This document shows, piece by piece, positions 1-11,977 of a DNA stretch of 64,000 bases. How positions within the stretch are numbered: position 1 is the stretch's first letter; each line of letters opens with the position of its first letter. The notes under the pieces are model-generated. The model was not told the origin of the DNA. It worked only from the letters and a program-made list of their open reading frames with translations, and ran no database searches. The position numbers and the translations under genes are program-made. This DNA is from Selaginella moellendorffii (lineage: Eukaryota; Streptophyta; Lycopodiopsida; Selaginellales; Selaginellaceae): positions 2,654,603-2,718,602 of the forward strand of contig NW_003314262.1 of NCBI RefSeq assembly GCF_000143415.4. The letters run 5' to 3'.

Positions 1-1848
1 GTACACCCCCGGCGGCGGGAACGCGTTGAAAGGTGGCGGAGGGACCGTCCCCGGCGGAGCCAGCGGGTACTGAGCGGCGTAAGGATTGAAAGGTGGCGGC
101 GGGCCGGGACCCCACGGTGGTGGTGCCGCCATGGACCCGGGTGGCCGAGGAAACGCCGTATAGGCTCCACCGCCGCCACTTCCATCCATTCCATACGCCG
201 CCGGGGCGCCTGGAGCCGGGGGCCGGCCAGCGATCCTCACCGCCAGCGTCTTGTCCTCGATCTTCCACCCGTTCATGCTAAACACCGCCTGGCTCGCCGC
301 CGCCGGGTCCGTGAACTTGACGAACCCGTAGCCTTTGCTCGCGCCGGTGGTCCGGTCCTTGATCACTTTCACCTCCTCGATCTGTCCAAACGACGAGAAG
401 AGCCGCTTCAAGGACTCGTCGTCGTACGTCGCCGGCAAGTAGCCCACGTAGAGGTTCGTATCATCGTCCTTGGGCTTCGCCGCCAGGCCCCCCGGAGCAC
501 CACTCGGTCCCCCGAGAAGCAAAGTCGGCCCGGTGTGGCGGCCGACGCTGGCGTCGCCGCCACCGCCGCTACCGTCGGCGTTCACCTCCACCAGGAACTT
601 CTGGTACTCCCCGTCCATCTTGTTCACCGCCGGTCCCTGCTGCGTGCAATCGCTCGTCGGGTGGCCGCCGTCGCCACACTTCGCGCACACCACCCCAGCC
701 TTGAAAGTCGTGCTCTTCTCAGGACAGCAGTACTGCCGGTGGCCGAGCTGTCCACACTGGCGGCAGCTCTCGTCGTCCCGGATCGTCCCGTTCAGCGCCG
801 CCAGCTCTCGCAACTGCGCTCGCTTGTGCTCGTTCCGCCCCTCCTCTACCGGCTGGAGGAGCTTCTCCACCATCCCAGCCGCCGCCTCCAGCGCCTCCTC
901 GGTGTCCGCCTCCACCAGGACGTGCAAGTCCTCGTTCTCGGACGGATCCGGCTTAACGTCCCTCTTCTGGTGCGTTCTTCCTTCTTTCACAGACCCTTTC
1001 CCGCGGATCACGATCTTCGCTCCAGTCTCCTTCTCCATCCTCTTCTGCGTGTTCCCGCGCGGCCCGATGATGAGTCCTATGAAGTTGTACCCCGGGTACT
1101 CCTTCGACGGGATGTAGAGCTTCTTCTGGAGCTTCGGAGGTTTGTAGTCAGGTGGCGGCTTGAAGTGTGGGTTCTTCTTTATCATCTCGGAGATGAGCTC
1201 GTGACGCTCCTTCGTCAGCTTCTCGCGAGCTCGATACTCTCTTGTGTTGATCCTAATGCCCATGTTGTCGTAGATGGGCTCCGGGGATGGAGACCTCGGC
1301 ATATCGGGCCGGTCGTCGTAGAGCTGTCCCATTTGGAGCCTCCGGTTGAGCTCCAACACCTTGATATTGAGCGCTTGCATCTCGGGATCCCACTCGATCG
1401 TCGGGAAGTTCGCCAAATTCACATTGGCCAGCAGCGTCTTGGGCTCCTCCGCGGCCCATCGCGACTTCCTCTTCTTGGGGGCGGCGGCGCCGCTGCCATC
1501 GCCGCCGGGCGGCCGCTGCGGATCGATGAGTTGCAGCTGCTGCTGCTGCTGGCTTTGCTGGGGATTTTGGCCGCCGCCCTCTTCCCCGGTGGATTCCGGC
1601 TGGGGCTCCCATCGGCTCCTCCTCTTCTTACCCTCCGCCGAGCCCTGGTTCTCCACGGAGCCGCCGCGGTCGTGCCTGTGGTGGTGATGATCCGAGTCCG
1701 AGTCCGTGCTGTGGCGATCCTTGCCGTAGTGATGACGGTGGCTGTGATGCCGCTGGATACCTGGCGGGGGGCTCTCTGGGCTGCTGCTTGGCGCATACCA
1801 TCGATCGTTCCATCCCCCGGTGCTGTACGCCATGGCCGGCTGCTCCAT
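1..1848 (-). CDS. SF1: Splicing factor 1 / branchpoint-bridging protein (plant type, 3' end off window)
   Basis: Binds the intron branch point and helps define 3' splice sites in the nucleus. On the minus strand an uninterrupted frame runs from ATG at 1848 ([12 protein letters not shown]) to the left edge, so it is 3'-partial. Order of parts: Arg/Ser/His-rich N terminus with KKRKSRW (U2AF-ligand-like) near residue 155; helix hairpin with [18 protein letters not shown]2 domain from about residue 255 with the GxxG-type loop [19 protein letters not shown]; two CCHC zinc knuckles near residues 360 and 385 ([18 protein letters not shown]); an RRM at about 462-535 with RNP2 NLYVGYL and RNP1 KGYGFVKF; then a Pro/Gly-rich tail. 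A C-terminal RRM is the hallmark of plant SF1 and is absent from the animal and yeast proteins. No intron is visible in this part. An in-frame ATG at 1833 is an alternative start. Confidence 0.95.
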   Translation of the reverse strand, partial: MEQPAMAYSTGGWNDRWYAPSSSPESPPPGIQRHHSHRHHYGKDRHSTDSDSDHHHHRHDRGGSVENQGSAEGKKRRSRWEPQPESTGEEGGGQNPQQSQQQQQLQLIDPQRPPGGDGSGAAAPKKRKSRWAAEEPKTLLANVNLANFPTIEWDPEMQALNIKVLELNRRLQMGQLYDDRPDMPRSPSPEPIYDNMGIRINTREYRAREKLTKERHELISEMIKKNPHFKPPPDYKPPKLQKKLYIPSKEYPGYNFIGLIIGPRGNTQKRMEKETGAKIVIRGKGSVKEGRTHQKRDVKPDPSENEDLHVLVEADTEEALEAAAGMVEKLLQPVEEGRNEHKRAQLRELAALNGTIRDDESCRQCGQLGHRQYCCPEKSTTFKAGVVCAKCGDGGHPTSDCTQQGPAVNKMDGEYQKFLVEVNADGSGGGGDASVGRHTGPTLLLGGPSGAPGGLAAKPKDDDTNLYVGYLPATYDDESLKRLFSSFGQIEEVKVIKDRTTGASKGYGFVKFTDPAAASQAVFSMNGWKIEDKTLAVRIAGRPPAPGAPAAYGMDGSGGGGAYTAFPRPPGSMAAPPPWGPGPPPPFNPYAAQYPLAPPGTVPPPPFNAFPPPGVY

Positions 1849-2022
1849 CGTTCCTATTCTTCCACTTCCAAGGTGCCCTAAATTTCGCGCTGCCCTAGCA
1901 TCTATGGCGGTCTTTAAAACTCGGAGCGATTCCCGGAGAATATTCTCTGGGCGGGCTTGGAGAAGATTTTAGGGCGCACGGAGCTGGATTTTAGGGCGGT
2001 CCGTTCGTGGTGTGGCGATGGG

Positions 2023-2862
2023 ATGGATCTTCTCCAGGATTTTTTTTTCAAGCCTTGCGCCAGGGATTTTGCCAGTCTCTTGTCATGGAGGTAGGCAAAA
2101 TTTACTTTGTTCTCGCTTAGTTTTTCTCAATTCCTAGCTTAGAAGCTCGAGAAAATTCTTGCATTTTGTCATCTTTTCTGTCGTTTTTTTGCTTCTTTTC
2201 TCCTGCAGGCCTGATGGATCGTATAAGAATTCATTGAATAGCACCGGCGACACCTTAGAACGGATTTGAAAGGAAAAATAACTATTCTTCGTCCTCAGGT
2301 ATCGCTCACCTATTGTCGTAGCTTGCTCTTCAGGTACCACGATTCATCGCTCATCTATTGTCGTAGCTATAGTGGGCTTTTCTCAGAAATTTTTTTTTTC
2401 TTTTCTTTGAATGTGACACTGTTTCCTTTTTTTCTCTCTACAAGGTCGCAGCCCATAAACGCAACGATTGAGCTGTTCAGTACCACGACTTAACTGCTGG
2501 TCTATTTGTCGTTCCTTGAGGTAGGCCAATTGTAGCGCAGTTTGCAGTAGCTTTTGCTTCGATCAAGCACTCTTTTTACTTCTTTGCTTCAGGAAAACGA
2601 AAAGAAAAAAACCATTTTGATCCGCAGGCCTGCCTGACCGATGATCTTAAAATCGACAACATCAACAGCAACAGTGCCAACAAAAGCAGTGCCAACAAAG
2701 AACAAAGCTTCAAGTAAGCAAACCAGAGTTTTTAGTGCTCTCACTTTCCTCCGTTCCTTTCACCTCGTATTTTTCTAGATAGAAAAAAACTCCCAGTACC
2801 ACGACTCAACTGACCGAACTGACTACGTGATTTTCAGGAAAGCTGCCGCGGCCGCTGTTTGG
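2023..2862 (+). other. Possible small multi-exon transcribed unit, unrecognised
   Basis: Diverges from SF1 with about 170 bases between the two starts. ATG at 2023 opens MDLLQDFFFKPCARDF and ends at a good donor (tggag/gtaggc, about 2091). Further exon-like pieces follow plausible acceptors at about 2208 and 2627. The last would read a Ser/Asn/Lys-rich segment and, after an intron ending near 2838, finish KKAAAAAVW at 2862. Two near-repeats (cgctcacctattgtcgtagct and cgctcatctattgtcgtagct) lie at 2300-2370, and a shared 'cagtaccacgact' motif occurs at 2480 and 2795. I do not recognise the protein and the exon chain is not proven. Confidence 0.2.
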
Positions 2863-4374
2863 TGAGCCGCGTTAAGGGAGAAAGAGATCTATGCGAATCG
2901 ATCGAGCGCCATCAAAAGCAGATCACATCTCTCATGCTGCCAGATTACTCACCGTGCTCGCGACCGCCAGCAATCCTCGATCGAAACAGGCGAGCTCCCC
3001 CTTCCTCGTTTCATTTATTTCTCCCTCCCCTCTCTCACTTTACTTTCTCTCTTCGTGTAGGCTACACAGTGACGAAGAACGAATCTCTCTTTGTGCGATC
3101 ACGCGGCCGGCTACCTTACGGTGTACAACCAAGACAAACTCTTTACATCGCGTCATCGCGTCCCCCTTGGCTCCATGGACCACACACCCAATGGGGGGGT
3201 TTTAAACAAAACAAAGCGGGGGGGCCGCTGACGTGTCTGAGAGCCCACGTGGATTTTCCCGGCAAGTGGCCAACTTGGCCGCGAAAATCGGTCAAAATCT
3301 CCCCGTCCGCTACCTGGGCTTGCGCCACGTGGATGCATTGGACGAAGGGATGCTGTGGCCCATGCCCGACTGTACACACGCGCCAAGGGGGCCCATGTCC
3401 GTACTGTCCCATATGCTAGTACACGTGGGGACTGGGGGCGTTGGATGTCCGTGTCGCGATATCTGATTAACGACTAATCTACTCTTTTATCATATTTAAG
3501 CCATTTTTAAGTCAGAAAAAGGTGACGGACCCATGGGAAAGGTTTGAAAAGACGTGGAGACGATCCCCCTCCTTACAAATGTTATCTTTTTTTATATCCA
3601 TGGTGTTGGACCCATTATCCCAACTCAAGCACAATGGGGAGTATACTATGGTTTTATTTTTATTCGATCAAACACATCATACTTCCCAACACCAGTGTGC
3701 CATATTATTTAAAATATTTCTTGTTTGTCGCGATAAGTAGAGGGGCCTCTTTAGTGGCAGCAGGGGGTGATAGGAAGGAAAGGCCTTTCCTTTCTTTGTG
3801 CGTGTGATGAATGTCCATGGCTTTGTGTACCACGCTACACTCATAGAGGGATATCTTTTGACCTAAATAACACCAAAAAAATCCCAGCCGTCCGTTAAAG
3901 CCCCCGGATGGGCATCCATGCCATGCCCATGGATGTGACATGGGGACATGGAACAAACGTGTCGGTGTCCCCGGGAATCGAACGAGGGACCGGTGCTTGT
4001 CTTGGGGAGAAGCCAGATAGCGAAAGAGGAGCTAGAAAGAAGGAGAAAGTGAAAGAGCGAGAGAGAGTGCGAGAGAAAGGGAGAAGAGAGGAAGGATTTG
4101 GCTGCACAGCTCCCGTGGATTTCTTAAATTTTGCACATGTTGAATCCATCGAGGAGCGATCCTGCATTGAGCCAGTGGCGCGCAGAGATGGAGCAATCCA
4201 TCGCTTCATCCCTTGTCTGATCTTGTCTTGTCCCTCGCCTTCGCATTTCTTGTCCCATCTCGAGCCAGCCATCGCGAGCGATCGATTGGCCACGAATCTG
4301 GGGCGCCAAATTCGCGGACAAGCCACCCAGCAGCAAAATCCAGCCCAGCAGCAGCAAATCCACGCGCGGGATCG
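2863..4374. other. Intergenic; promoter side of the 4375 gene
   Basis: No coding sequence I can support. The part from 4010 to 4374 is a purine-rich leader (GA-rich 4020-4090) likely to be promoter and 5' UTR of the gene starting at 4375. On the minus strand 3955-4010 has a tRNA-B-box-like string (GTTCGATTCC) but does not fold as a tRNA. Confidence 0.5.
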
Positions 4375-5180
4375 ATGCCGCGGCCGGGGCCGAGGCCTTA
4401 CGAGTGCATCCGGCGGGCGTGGCACAGCGAATCCCACCAGGCTCTTCGCGGGAGCCTCACGCAGGAGATTTTCAGGTAGAGCACAGCCCAGGTTTCCACT
4501 CCAAAATCTCTGTTCTCCTCGCTCTCACACTGTTCTTGTGTGTTCTTGGCGATCTTCTTCCCTCCAGGATCGTGACGGAATTCCATAGGCCCGACACCCG
4601 CGGCAAAAAGGAATGGCAGGAAAAGCTTCCCATCGTGGTGCTACGGGCGGAAGAGATTCTCTACTCGAAAGCTCGCACCGAGGTGAGAGAGAAAGATTCC
4701 CTTGCCCCAATCCCAGCAAGCAAGCACTGACTCGCGATTCTTGTCGATCGATCGATCGATTCATCCATCCAGGCCGAGTACGCCGACGCTTCCACGCTCA
4801 AGGAGCGCCTGGACGACGCCGTCAACACCATGATCCGGAGAACCGACGAGAACCGCGACCAGGAGGCCGCGGGCGATGGCCCCTTCATGGAGCCCTGTGT
4901 GGAAGGTGAGGCGATGCTCCTCTCCCCGATCGATCGATAGCGCGCGCTTCGGTCCGATCGGGAGGGCGCTCCAAATCCATGTCTGATCACTCCTCGCTCA
5001 TGGGTTTCTCATCCTCTCTCGTGGGTCGCAGCTGCATTGTCGCTGGGATGCGCGCCCAAGATGAATCCCCGCGGCCAGAGGAGCTGCCCGCCCAGGATCA
5101 GCAATAGCTCCGCGGGAGCGTCCCTGCGAAGAACAAGCTCCGCCACGAACCCTATCTCCTCGTCTCCATCCTCCTCCTCC

Positions 5181-5212
<32 letters not shown>

Positions 5213-6125
5213 CTCCACGTCCTGCTGCTCCTCATCGATTTCTTCCTCCTCCGCCGCCGCTTCCATCGCCACCTCTTCCGCCGCCGCCACCACCAGCTGC
5301 ATTACCACCTCGTCCAATCAATCCCAGACGCTGGCATTCCTGAGCTTGGAGTCTTCCTCGCCACCGCCATGGCCCAAATCTCGAGCTCAAGCTCATCCAT
5401 CGCCGCCATCCTCCATACCCGAAGTACCACCACCACCACCACCACCACCTTCCAAAAGCCGGCCTCCTTGTTTTGCCGCCGCCACGACCACCGCCACCGC
5501 CACCAATCCAAATCCCAATGTCAACTTCTCCATAATCTCTGGAATCGAAGCCCAGAGGTTCCAGAAGCAGCATCAGCAGCAGCAGCAGCAGCAGAGCCTT
5601 TGTGGCTTCAGTCCGCACTTTGCACCTCCACTTCTTCCTCCAATGGGGAGCTTCAGGTTGCAGCCTCATGAAGAATTGCCAACATTTCCACCTGCTCCAA
5701 CTTTTCCACCTGCCCCAAAGGATCAGAGCTACCCATGCCTGCACCACCTCCAGCAGCACCACATATTTCACCCACCGCCATCACCATTTCAGAGCCCCAA
5801 CAGGGTTTATCATCCACAGCAACAAGTTCAGAATGCTGCCTCTCCTCCCGTCCACCAGCCAAGCCAGAAGGCTTCACTCCCGCCAATGTTTCCCATATGT
5901 TTGGAGCCGGCACCAGCAGCTGTGATGCAACCAAGATTTCAGCCCAGGGTGCGCAACCAACAAGAAGGGAGCCACCCTGACCTGGACTTGTGCCTTGGAC
6001 CGCCCAAGGTTTCGAGTTCCAGACCTAAATCGCATCTGGCTGACCTTGCTGGCAGCGATGGCAGCCTCGCCAGTGGCGGTGGCAACACCACGACGACGCT
6101 GAAAAAGGCAAAGATTGTCCTTTAA
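4375..6125 (+). CDS. Plant-specific conserved protein with EAR-like motif (At5g17510/At3g03460-type)
   Basis: Four exons join in frame: 4375-4475, 4568-4682, 4773-4905, 5032-6125 (480 residues). The N-terminal 130 residues match a land-plant family I know from Arabidopsis as uncharacterised, Gln-rich or Mediator-like proteins: MPRPGPRPYECIRRAWHS at the start, then KKEWQEKLPIVVLRAEEI, AEYADASTLKERLDDAVNT MIRR, and ALSLGCAPKMNPRGQRSCPPR. The rest is low complexity: poly-Ser (5160-5250), His/Pro runs and a Gln run at 5565-5595. Near the C terminus HPDLDLCLGPP fits the LxLxL EAR repression motif, followed by a basic KKAKIVL tail. Nuclear transcription-related function is inference. A phase-perfect exon chain and conserved residues crossing each junction support the model. 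Confidence 0.85.
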
Positions 6126-6401
6126 TCCAGTGGGTTTTTGAAAGAGCTAAAACCCCCCCGACTTTTCACTCGCTTTCTTTTGATCTTGAATGGAACAACA
6201 ACATGGGCTGACTGACACGTGGTACACCCAGGTGTCAAGGACAGGGTGATTTCATAAAGAGGGATTTGCACCTAGGGTTTGAAGCGTTTGATCGTTTCCG
6301 AGTAGTGATGCAGGGTGTACAGGATCAAGTCTCGAGGTTTTCTCCTCCCTCGTTCTGCAATGTCAATGTGATTCTTGCTTTGGTTCATGCTTTTCAGGCA
6401 G

Positions 6402-6644
6402 ATGCAATCGCCGGATCCTCGCGTGGGCGTGGAGGAGGCCCAACAGGAATTGAAAGAGAAGTATGAGAACGCGAGTGAGGGGTTAACGCAGAAGAAGGAT
6501 TTGGGTGGGGACGAGGGTGCCAAGGCGATGCTCAGGGACGAATACAAGGATGCCAAGAAGAGCATTGCGAGGCACGATGGCGTCGCAGAGGCCACTGACG
6601 CAGTGGAGCTCGCGGGCGCAGGGTCACACCAGAAAAAGGATTGA
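6402..6644 (+). CDS. Small hydrophilic charged protein, LEA-like composition
   Basis: 80-residue reading frame MQSPDPRVGVEEAQQELK... rich in Glu, Lys, Asp and Ala and without hydrophobic segments, predicted mainly helical. A pyrimidine tract and acceptor (ttttcag) ends at 6397, just before the ATG, so a 5' UTR exon upstream is likely. Composition resembles late-embryogenesis or stress hydrophilins, but there is no diagnostic LEA repeat, so the family is not established. It begins about 280 bases after the stop of the previous gene on the same strand. The frame could instead begin upstream at 6375 (MLWFMLF...), which looks like intron. Confidence 0.5.
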   Translation: MQSPDPRVGVEEAQQELKEKYENASEGLTQKKDLGGDEGAKAMLRDEYKDAKKSIARHDGVAEATDAVELAGAGSHQKKD

Positions 6645-8471
6645 AAACAAGTGGGACTTCCACCCATAATAAATTTTATTTAAATTTCTCAATAGTTATT
6701 CACACAAATCAAATCCACAAGCCAGGGATATTCAAATGGCAATATAAATACCAACGCCACTCTGAGTTTTTCACAATTGCAGTGTAATAGATCTTGAGTC
6801 TCACGGTGACCAAGCCTTTTTCTTCAAAGTGCCATCTATTGAAATCTTTAGCTGCCACCTTATAACTTTAGTAACCTTATAAATTCACCATATAAATTAC
6901 ACTTATTTATGGTTTATATGTAATGTTTGAGCAGATAAAAGTGCTGCACACATTTTTTTCATAAAACATGTGTGGATACAATGGTGTGAAATGTAGGAAT
7001 GTTACATATATTTGTAACTCTCTAAATTATTCTTTGATCCCTCCCATCCCAATAAAGCAATTTTTAACTGGAAAAATGAGTGTAATTAGATTCTTTTAAA
7101 GTGCTTTGAACCCTCATTCTAGTTGAATGGATCATGTTTCCAATAAAGTTAAATATACCTTTCATTTACATACCCTTTCACAATCTAAAACCCTTGTGTA
7201 GTTTCATTTGATTTAGATAAATTTCAGTTTAAATTGCTTAATGGATCCTAAATGATTTTTTTGAATTAATATCTCATGCCTGATAGGGATATATGAAAAC
7301 CTATACAACTTAAAATTGATTATTTTAAGTTATATATAAAATTTGTGAAAAAACAAAAAAACAAGTGAAGACAAGTGTGGTTAGAAGGGTCTAAATAGGA
7401 GAAGGTTAATGTTAAGTCACTATCACATAAGTAAAAAGAGAGAATTGTTTAATGGGAAATTCATTTGATATATTTGCTTCACTAAACACCTATCAATACC
7501 ATTCGGGAAGCATTTAAAAACTTAGTTTAAAGATGAGGGAAAAATCTAAAATTCTAATGCGTGACGTGGAGTGCCACGTAAGAGACGGGGATCCACTCTT
7601 CAGGGAACTTAACCTTCTCGGCAATACGCTCTACTGCTCCCGACCTCGCCCTCCACGCTTGCCTGCGGGAAACAGCTTTTTGCCGTGCACTGAGAAGGAT
7701 TTGGAGCCCAAGAAGAGTATGCCATGCCGTACTACATGAAGTTCCTCTACGAGCTCACTATCCAGAACAAACAAGTTGACAAGCTGACTATAACCTTCAG
7801 GGGTTCTATAGCATCTTTTGTATCATCTCTCTGAGTCGATTCTCGAGTCGAGCAACTGTATCGCATTGGAGAATGATATGGAGATGTCGCCACTCAACCT
7901 TGGGAACTTTCGGTGCATCGAGTACCATGTCCCAGCTTTCCTCCAGGTAACAGAGTAAACCGCCATGCGCATGAAAAACCATGTAAAGTAGCGAAGTCGA
8001 AGATGAAAGGCTTGCTGGAGATATTGCGTCCGAGTATGCTAAGCTCCCGACGAGTTCGAAAGCTCCAGCGCTTCTCCGTGGACAAGCCGAGATTGGGATT
8101 CACACCTCAAGGCCAACGCAAGCTCATTTCTGCAGGCAGGTTGGTGCACTTCGGTCGGCCATGGGCGACGTGATAGCTGGAGTTGTGGGCTTGCAAAGAC
8201 GAGAAAAGAGGCGTCAGCGATACTGCGAACAATGTGCTGCAGGGAAGAAACAAGTCCAGGCAAGCTTTTGTTTTCCTTCCTTTTCTCGTTCAAAGTTGTG
8301 TGAGCACCGTGCTAGCCATAACCAGAAACGTGGTGGCAGCTCATACAACGTGGCTATGACAAGCCCTTCAAAACTCTAGAGATCATTCGACTGGCAGGCA
8401 AGATTAAGAACATTAACTATGGAAAGCTATGTGAATGTAAAATCTAAAATACTCTGGCAACGATGGATCGA
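6645..8471. other. AT-rich intergenic DNA followed by unresolved GC-richer remnants
   Basis: 6660-7540 is AT-rich and has no coding sequence I can support. From 7560 to 8400 the composition becomes gene-like and short open pieces appear on the plus strand (for example AMPYYMKFLYELTIQNKQ near 7720-7770), but they are broken by stops and frame changes. This may be a decayed gene; I cannot name it. Confidence 0.4.
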
Positions 8472-9200
8472 TCAGATGCCACGGATGAAGTCCGCGGCCG
8501 CTGCCATGCTTATCTCGGAATTTCCAGGAGGAATAATCTGGGATCTAATCTCGGCCTCGTCGAAGAGTTTGAACCAGTCGAGCCGCACTGCACCGTCGGA
8601 GACTTCAACTCGCTGAGTTTCTAATCCTCTCTCCTTGATCCACACTACGAGCGGCTCCTCCACCGTGGGCCGAACAAAGATGACTATGCCAAGCTTGGCA
8701 CCGCCATTTGCAGCAGACGTGACAGCATCAAGGTCGTTCACCACTTTATCGATGCACTCATTTGCGTAGACAACTTGACCGACGATTGCAACGCGGGCGT
8801 TCTGGAACGTTGGTTCCTGTGAGGATCGTTCGAGCACAATAAAGTCAACTTGCTGTAACCGATCGTTGAGCTCAACCAAGCCGCCCGGGCCAATTTGGAC
8901 AAGCCTCTCTCTGCCCTCAAACTGAAGGCCCACTTTCGTGAGTGCTTTACAGAGCTGAATGAACCAGAAAATCCGGACTTGCTCATGGAAGGCAGAGAAA
9001 TCGTACTGTAGAAGCAACTCACCCTGATCTTTCATGAAAAGCATACTTCTCTTGTGTGCGTCGGTTTCGTTGTAAATCCGCATAAACTCTTCCTGTCGAA
9101 GTCCCGATTCCACCGACACTGGCCCTTGATTGCTGGTAAGGCGAACGACTTCTTCACGACAAAACCTTTCCAGAAATTCGGCATAGCTCTTGACGTCCAT
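8472..9200 (-). CDS. Unrecognised 242-residue protein, intronless
   Basis: Continuous frame from ATG 9200 (MDVKSYAEFLERFC) to a stop at 8472. Codon use is normal for the GC-rich genes around it. The N-terminal third is helical and charged. The central part alternates strand-like segments with acidic positions: VDFIVLERSSQEP, then ARVAIVGQVVYANEC, then KLGIVIFVRPTVEEP. This alternation is faintly like a PD-(D/E)XK nuclease-type core, but no catalytic triad can be assigned with confidence. No signal peptide or membrane segment. A second, shorter unknown ORF (9531-9956) lies divergently next to it. Likely lineage-specific. Confidence 0.5.
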   Translation of the reverse strand: MDVKSYAEFLERFCREEVVRLTSNQGPVSVESGLRQEEFMRIYNETDAHKRSMLFMKDQGELLLQYDFSAFHEQVRIFWFIQLCKALTKVGLQFEGRERLVQIGPGGLVELNDRLQQVDFIVLERSSQEPTFQNARVAIVGQVVYANECIDKVVNDLDAVTSAANGGAKLGIVIFVRPTVEEPLVVWIKERGLETQRVEVSDGAVRLDWFKLFDEAEIRSQIIPPGNSEISMAAAADFIRGI

Positions 9201-9530
9201 AGCCGAAAACGCTGCACTTTTTTTTAGGTCATAGCCATTTCAATACAGCCTTTGTACGGCTAGAGGAAGATTTAGCGTAGGCTATCAGTTGACACCATTT
9301 TTTTTATTGTTGTTGCACATCCACTGACGTTCTTGTGTGCAAGGCATTGAACAGCAAGAGATTTTTCATGCACAGTTTGTAAGGTCGCTTCCCGCCTTGC
9401 CCCAGCTCCGAGCCTGAGAGACTCGTGTGGCCACCACGAGCATCAATAACAACATCCTGAGGGCTCTAGACGGGTTTGGTGTCGACTGTGAGAGTGGTCA
9501 ACGACCTGTCTCCCTTGGAGGTAGCTAGCC

Positions 9531-9956
9531 ATGACGACTTTTGTAAGATTTCGATACCGCTTCTTATTTTCTTGTGCAGGGTCCACAACCACAGTGCTAG
9601 ACAATGGGAGAATAAAGCAAAGCGACGGCCAGGTGGCATCCAGACTTGGTAATCACGAATGGAAGCCAACTCTTGTCTGGGCAGTAGCGGTATGGCATGA
9701 CACATTGGAGGAGCTTTTGCAGGAAACATACGAGTGGACATCTGGTCATTTGGGAGCTAATGTGTGCCTTGGGGTGAAGATTGTCCTGCAGAACAATGTC
9801 CCAGTCCAAATCCTTGTTTGCAAGAAGAACAAAGGAGAAGCAGTTCAACTCATTGACATCTTCCCTCAGATCAACTTCCAGCCGAACCAGATTGTTCTAA
9901 GGATCCACTCCAGAATTTCTTTCAGCTTTCAAACACAGTGTTCCCAAGTTTTATAA
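9531..9956 (+). CDS. Unrecognised ORF, possible Uma2/PD-(D/E)XK-like remnant
   Basis: Open frame of 141 residues; the real coding part probably starts after an acceptor (ttcttgtgcag, about 9580) rather than at 9531. The segment KPTLVWAVAVWHDTLEELLQ followed by a W and a strand NVCLGVKIVL has the spacing seen in Uma2-like and fungal PD-(D/E)XK families (P-x-L-v-x-E-v-...-S-...-L...W...vkIvl). The usual Glu of the first strand is Ala here, so if related it is probably inactive. The match rests on pattern memory only. No upstream partner exon found. Confidence 0.3.
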   Translation: MTTFVRFRYRFLFSCAGSTTTVLDNGRIKQSDGQVASRLGNHEWKPTLVWAVAVWHDTLEELLQETYEWTSGHLGANVCLGVKIVLQNNVPVQILVCKKNKGEAVQLIDIFPQINFQPNQIVLRIHSRISFSFQTQCSQVL

Positions 9957-11309
9957 TAGTACTCCAAGTGGGTTTTTAGAATCTAGGGTATCTGGAGATG
10001 ATTCTAGCTCAGGCTAACTTTATAGTATTCTAAGGAGGGAACCTTTGAGTTGCTCGCGACCAACTGTGAAAAAATAGTGATCCTGAGTATAGTAGAGCAT
10101 TGGGAAAAGTTTAAATGGCCAGAAAAGATTCTTAGTGCAATAAAGAGCTCACCACCTTCTTGTTGGAAGAATGTCAACTTGCATTGCCAACCAGTACAGA
10201 CTAGACTAATGGTGTTCCCAAGCACATGATTAGTATGTGATTCCCTAGATTAAATCTTATCTATAGACTTTCCTCTAATCATCTAAGGGCTCGTGAGTTG
10301 CGAGTGTAAGCTAGTTGACAGGGAGCTCAAGTTGTAGAGATTGATGGGAAGACTGTTTTGGAAATGTTCCACCAATTTTATGTGAGTGTGATTAGTGTGT
10401 TGTACAGCATATGTAATAATAATAATAATAATAACAGCTTTTTGAAGTCATGAGGACTCACAAAAGGCATCAGACCATCTTATCTACTGCTAGTGTGGAG
10501 GTGGGGATATGCAAGCTCAACAATGTCATCGCAACAGTTTGTGGTGGTGGTGAGGTACTTCAATTGTTCCAAACCTTGAAACTAGTGGGATATACTAAAT
10601 GTATTTTTAATGGTTTAGGAATCCTTTTGCTTCAAGTGATGGTTATTTATCACATTAGGTGGCTCTAGTTCATTCTACATCATGCCCTCCAAGCTCCGGC
10701 TGGAAGGTGTTACCAGTCTTGGTTGGAACCAAGGTCTTGTTCATGAAGAAGGGAGAGGAGGTGACAAAGGCAACATGGAGGCTCAAATTGGCATGGCTAT
10801 GGGTGCCTTGCTTGCTTGTGCTATGAGTCAACATAAGGTGCCCCAAGTTTGAGGGTTAACCCCAAAGGTAGAGCTTATTGTGGATCTTCTTCAAGTCCTC
10901 CAACACTGGCATATGCAGCTGCTGCAGGGCTTTGCCCAGCTCAAAAGTTCAGGTTCTTGTCACTATTCCCGACCAGCTCATTGCTCAGTCTTAGAATGCT
11001 GCCTTCAGCACAAACATTCTCCCATCGACGCATTGGGGTTGGAGCTCCCAAAGGTCCATCTTTGGCTAGCATCTCGTCAAGAAGCCGCCAGAATCCATTG
11101 CATCAGCTGTAGAGCAAGATCATCTTGCAATGGGGCCATAGACCATAGTTGGCAGCCTTTGGAGATCCCTCCCATGCGCTAGCTTCTCAACTTCATGGCT
11201 GCCAAAAGTATGTATATATTCTATCAATAGGCATGTTTGGTCGATAAAAGGTCTTTTATCTTAATCATGCAGTTAAAGGGAAAGTTTCTCATTAATAGAA
11301 AAAAGGTTC

Positions 11310-11402
11310 CTGGTGTCATGCTGGCGTTTCTTTCCAAGTGTACAACGATCCAGTCAAGCCGTCAAGCAAGAGCTTCAAAGCCTCCCCAGTACCTTTTCCT
11401 CA
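11310..11402. repeat. Direct repeat copy 1 (of GRAS 3' flank)
   Basis: The string from 'ggtgtcatgctggcgttt' through 'cagtcaagccgtcaagcaagagcttcaaagcctccccagt' is nearly repeated at about 11980-12110, next to the GRAS stop codon, with a few substitutions and small gaps. Confidence 0.7.
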
Positions 11403-11977
11403 ATGTAATTACACTACACAATTAGAATAAGACATAATTGAAGAGAAAGATTTTTGTTATAAGATAATTTATGATGTTTTGAAAATAATAAAGGTTTAGT
11501 AGAATCAATATATAAATGATCCAAACCTGTGAATATAAAGATACTGAATATTAATTTTTTCTGCGTTTTAAATTTGACCATCTTAAAACACGTGTGATTT
11601 GCATGAATTAGTTTCGATAGGGGAAGGCATAGCAATAATGTGGAGCAACAGAAATAAGGACATTGAAATTCATATATATATATATAAGACGTCATGGTGT
11701 AAGGATGCAGAGATACAACAATACACGGTAACAATGACTAAGATGCAGATAAGGATGGCAGGACTTCCAACAAAAGACGTTGCGTGTCTTGAAACTTGTT
11801 GATGGTTACATATGCTCGAAAGAGATGGTGGCTGGAAACCCAAAACCTCTTTTGAAGATGGTTTACAATGAAGATGTAAATAGTAACACCTTCCATTTAG
11901 GACACAATACCGCCAAGATTAATGTTGTGAGTGATATTGTAATTAAATATGCTTACTACGGAGTTGTAATAAAAAAG

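Noticed and set aside
535-1881. 448-residue plus-strand ORF
   Set aside because: It lies antisense to the SF1 coding region, whose KH, zinc-knuckle and RRM domains are unmistakable; long antisense frames are common in GC-rich genes.
3955-4010. Possible tRNA on the minus strand (GTTCGATTCC)
   Set aside because: T-arm stem does not pair and no D or anticodon arm is found.
5232-5771. 179-residue minus-strand Trp/Gly/Arg-rich ORF
   Set aside because: Antisense of low-complexity Ser/Pro/His codons in the 4375-6125 gene.
7700-7800. Piece AMPYYMKFLYELTIQNKQVDKL, considered as clathrin heavy chain C-terminal remnant
   Set aside because: Resemblance is a few residues only and no neighbouring clathrin sequence is present.
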